A DNA stretch of 43,740 nucleotides from Streptomyces hayashii (GTDB lineage Bacteria; Actinomycetota; Actinomycetes; Streptomycetales; Streptomycetaceae), in assembly GCF_024539815.1 (NCBI RefSeq), contig NZ_JAHHIU010000119.1:1-43740 (forward strand), in the 5' to 3' direction. This document shows, piece by piece, positions 42,898 to 43,740 of the stretch (position 1 is the stretch's first letter; every line of letters starts with the position of its first letter). The notes below the pieces were generated by a model. The model ran no database searches. It was not told the origin of the DNA and saw only the letters and a program-made list of their open reading frames with translations. Position numbers and translations under genes: made by a program.

Positions 42898-43740
42898 TCA
42901 GGCGGTGAATCCGGCGACCCTGAGGGCGTGCACCAGATCCCAGCGGCGTTCCTCGGACACGGTGCGGGCGGCCTGCAGCAGCAGCGGGACGAGGGCCCGC
43001 GGGTCCGGGGCGACGCTGCGGGCGGCCTCCTCCGGGGTGCGGACCCGGACGTACGCGTCGAGCAGCGCGCGGGCCTCGCGGTGTCGGCCGTCCCCGACGA
43101 GGGCGAGGACGGCCTGTCCGATCTCGGCGGCCGGGCGGGCTACTCCCTGCCGCAGGATCTGCGCGCCGTCGTCGGTGCGCCCCACCGCGACCAGCGCGTC
43201 GGCCGCGGCGACGAGCTGCTCGGCCGGCAGGGAGGCCGCCTCCCAGAGCAGGGTGGTCCAGTCGGCGCTGAGCCCGGCGCGCTGCAGCTCGGCCGCCAGC
43301 AGCGGGATGCGGGCGGCCGGCCAGCAGGCGAGCTCCACCAGGAGGGCGTGCGCCTCGCCGCTGCGGGCCTCGGCGCGCAGCCGCACCAGCCGCTGCACCG
43401 ACTCGACGGTCTCGCGCCGGGCAACCGCGTCCAGCGGCTCGCGCTGCGGCTGGGCGTCACGCGCCACGCTCTCGGCGGCGGCTCCGGCGAAGCGGGCGCC
43501 GCGCAGGGTGCGACGCGTGGGCGCGGCGGGCGTGGGCGCGGCAGGTGCGGCGGTGGCGGGCGGCACGACGACGGTGGAGACGTCCTCCTCGGCCATACCG
43601 GCGAACCGGGCGCTGCCGCGACGGCGCTTGCGCTGCTTGGGCACGGGGTCCGGGCCCACCACGACCTCACCGGCCCCCGGACCCGCCGCGACCTCACCGG
43701 CTCCGCGGCGCGCCGGAGCTTCAGGGGCAGGGGTGGGGGC
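42898..43740 (-). CDS. Pro/Ala-rich protein of unknown function, N-terminus outside window
   Basis: The reading frame stays open to the window edge, so at least 280 residues are seen and the true start may lie beyond 43740; a possible internal GTG is at 43662. The N-terminal part is disordered and rich in Ala, Pro, Gly and Val, with basic KQRKRRRG. The motif ARFAG occurs twice (GSARFAGMAEE and GARFAGAAAES). The C-terminal ~190 residues are all-helical, in repeat-like pairs (LLVELACWPAARIPLLAAELQRAG; LLWEAASLPAEQLVAAADALV), suggesting a TPR- or HEAT-like scaffold. I do not recognise the family. Confidence 0.7.
   Translation of the reverse strand, partial: APTPAPEAPARRGAGEVAAGPGAGEVVVGPDPVPKQRKRRRGSARFAGMAEEDVSTVVVPPATAAPAAPTPAAPTRRTLRGARFAGAAAESVARDAQPQREPLDAVARRETVESVQRLVRLRAEARSGEAHALLVELACWPAARIPLLAAELQRAGLSADWTTLLWEAASLPAEQLVAAADALVAVGRTDDGAQILRQGVARPAAEIGQAVLALVGDGRHREARALLDAYVRVRTPEEAARSVAPDPRALVPLLLQAARTVSEERRWDLVHALRVAGFTA

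Overview
The window is high-GC DNA (over 70% G+C by eye) with many GTG and TTG starts, dense same-strand operons joined by 4-base stop/start overlaps, a Tat-exported glycosidase and an actinobacterial type of [NiFe] hydrogenase. This suggests Streptomyces or a close relative. I saw no tRNA, rRNA, CRISPR array, transposase or phage gene. Nearly all genes lie on the minus strand; only a secreted peptidase, a small disordered protein and a DUF3558-like protein lie on plus.

Left part (1-16900), assorted metabolism: a Tat-exported GH2 beta-galactosidase with an inserted LamG-like domain; a fused assimilatory nitrate reductase/flavoprotein reductase; a secreted M1 metallopeptidase (plus); a macro-domain protein; a CrtI-like FAD oxidoreductase; an inositol monophosphatase family enzyme; a cytoplasmic gamma-glutamyltransferase family protein; and a small hydrophilic protein (plus).

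Middle (16905-32644), a probable single 17-gene minus-strand operon for a group 1h (actinobacterial, high-affinity) [NiFe] hydrogenase. Transcription runs from 32644 down: DUF6400-like protein, zinc-ribbon protein, hypX, small subunit, large subunit, NifU-like protein, DUF5947-like, DUF6084-like, an unassigned 476-residue protein, maturation protease, a 34-residue peptide, then hypA, hypB, hypF, hypC, hypD, hypE. The small subunit has Asp at a proximal-cluster ligand position that is normally Cys, a hallmark of this group. HypE/F/C/D supply the Fe(CN)2 unit, HypX the CO under air, HypA/B the nickel, and the protease finishes the large subunit. Several coupled genes between structural and maturation genes have no known function; they are the most promising unexplored system here.

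Right part (33666-42646), reductive pyrimidine/hydantoin-type catabolism in two minus-strand operons. Operon one: nitrilase-superfamily amidohydrolase, dihydropyrimidinase, F420/LLM-type oxidoreductase, NCS1 permease. Operon two: a second close copy of the amidohydrolase, a class III aminotransferase and a PucR-type regulator. Together they would import a cyclic ureide or pyrimidine, open the ring, remove the carbamoyl group and transaminate the beta-amino acid. No classical dihydropyrimidine dehydrogenase is seen. Repeat and palindrome clusters mark the probable control regions upstream of each operon. A Pro/Ala-rich protein of unknown function runs off the right edge.
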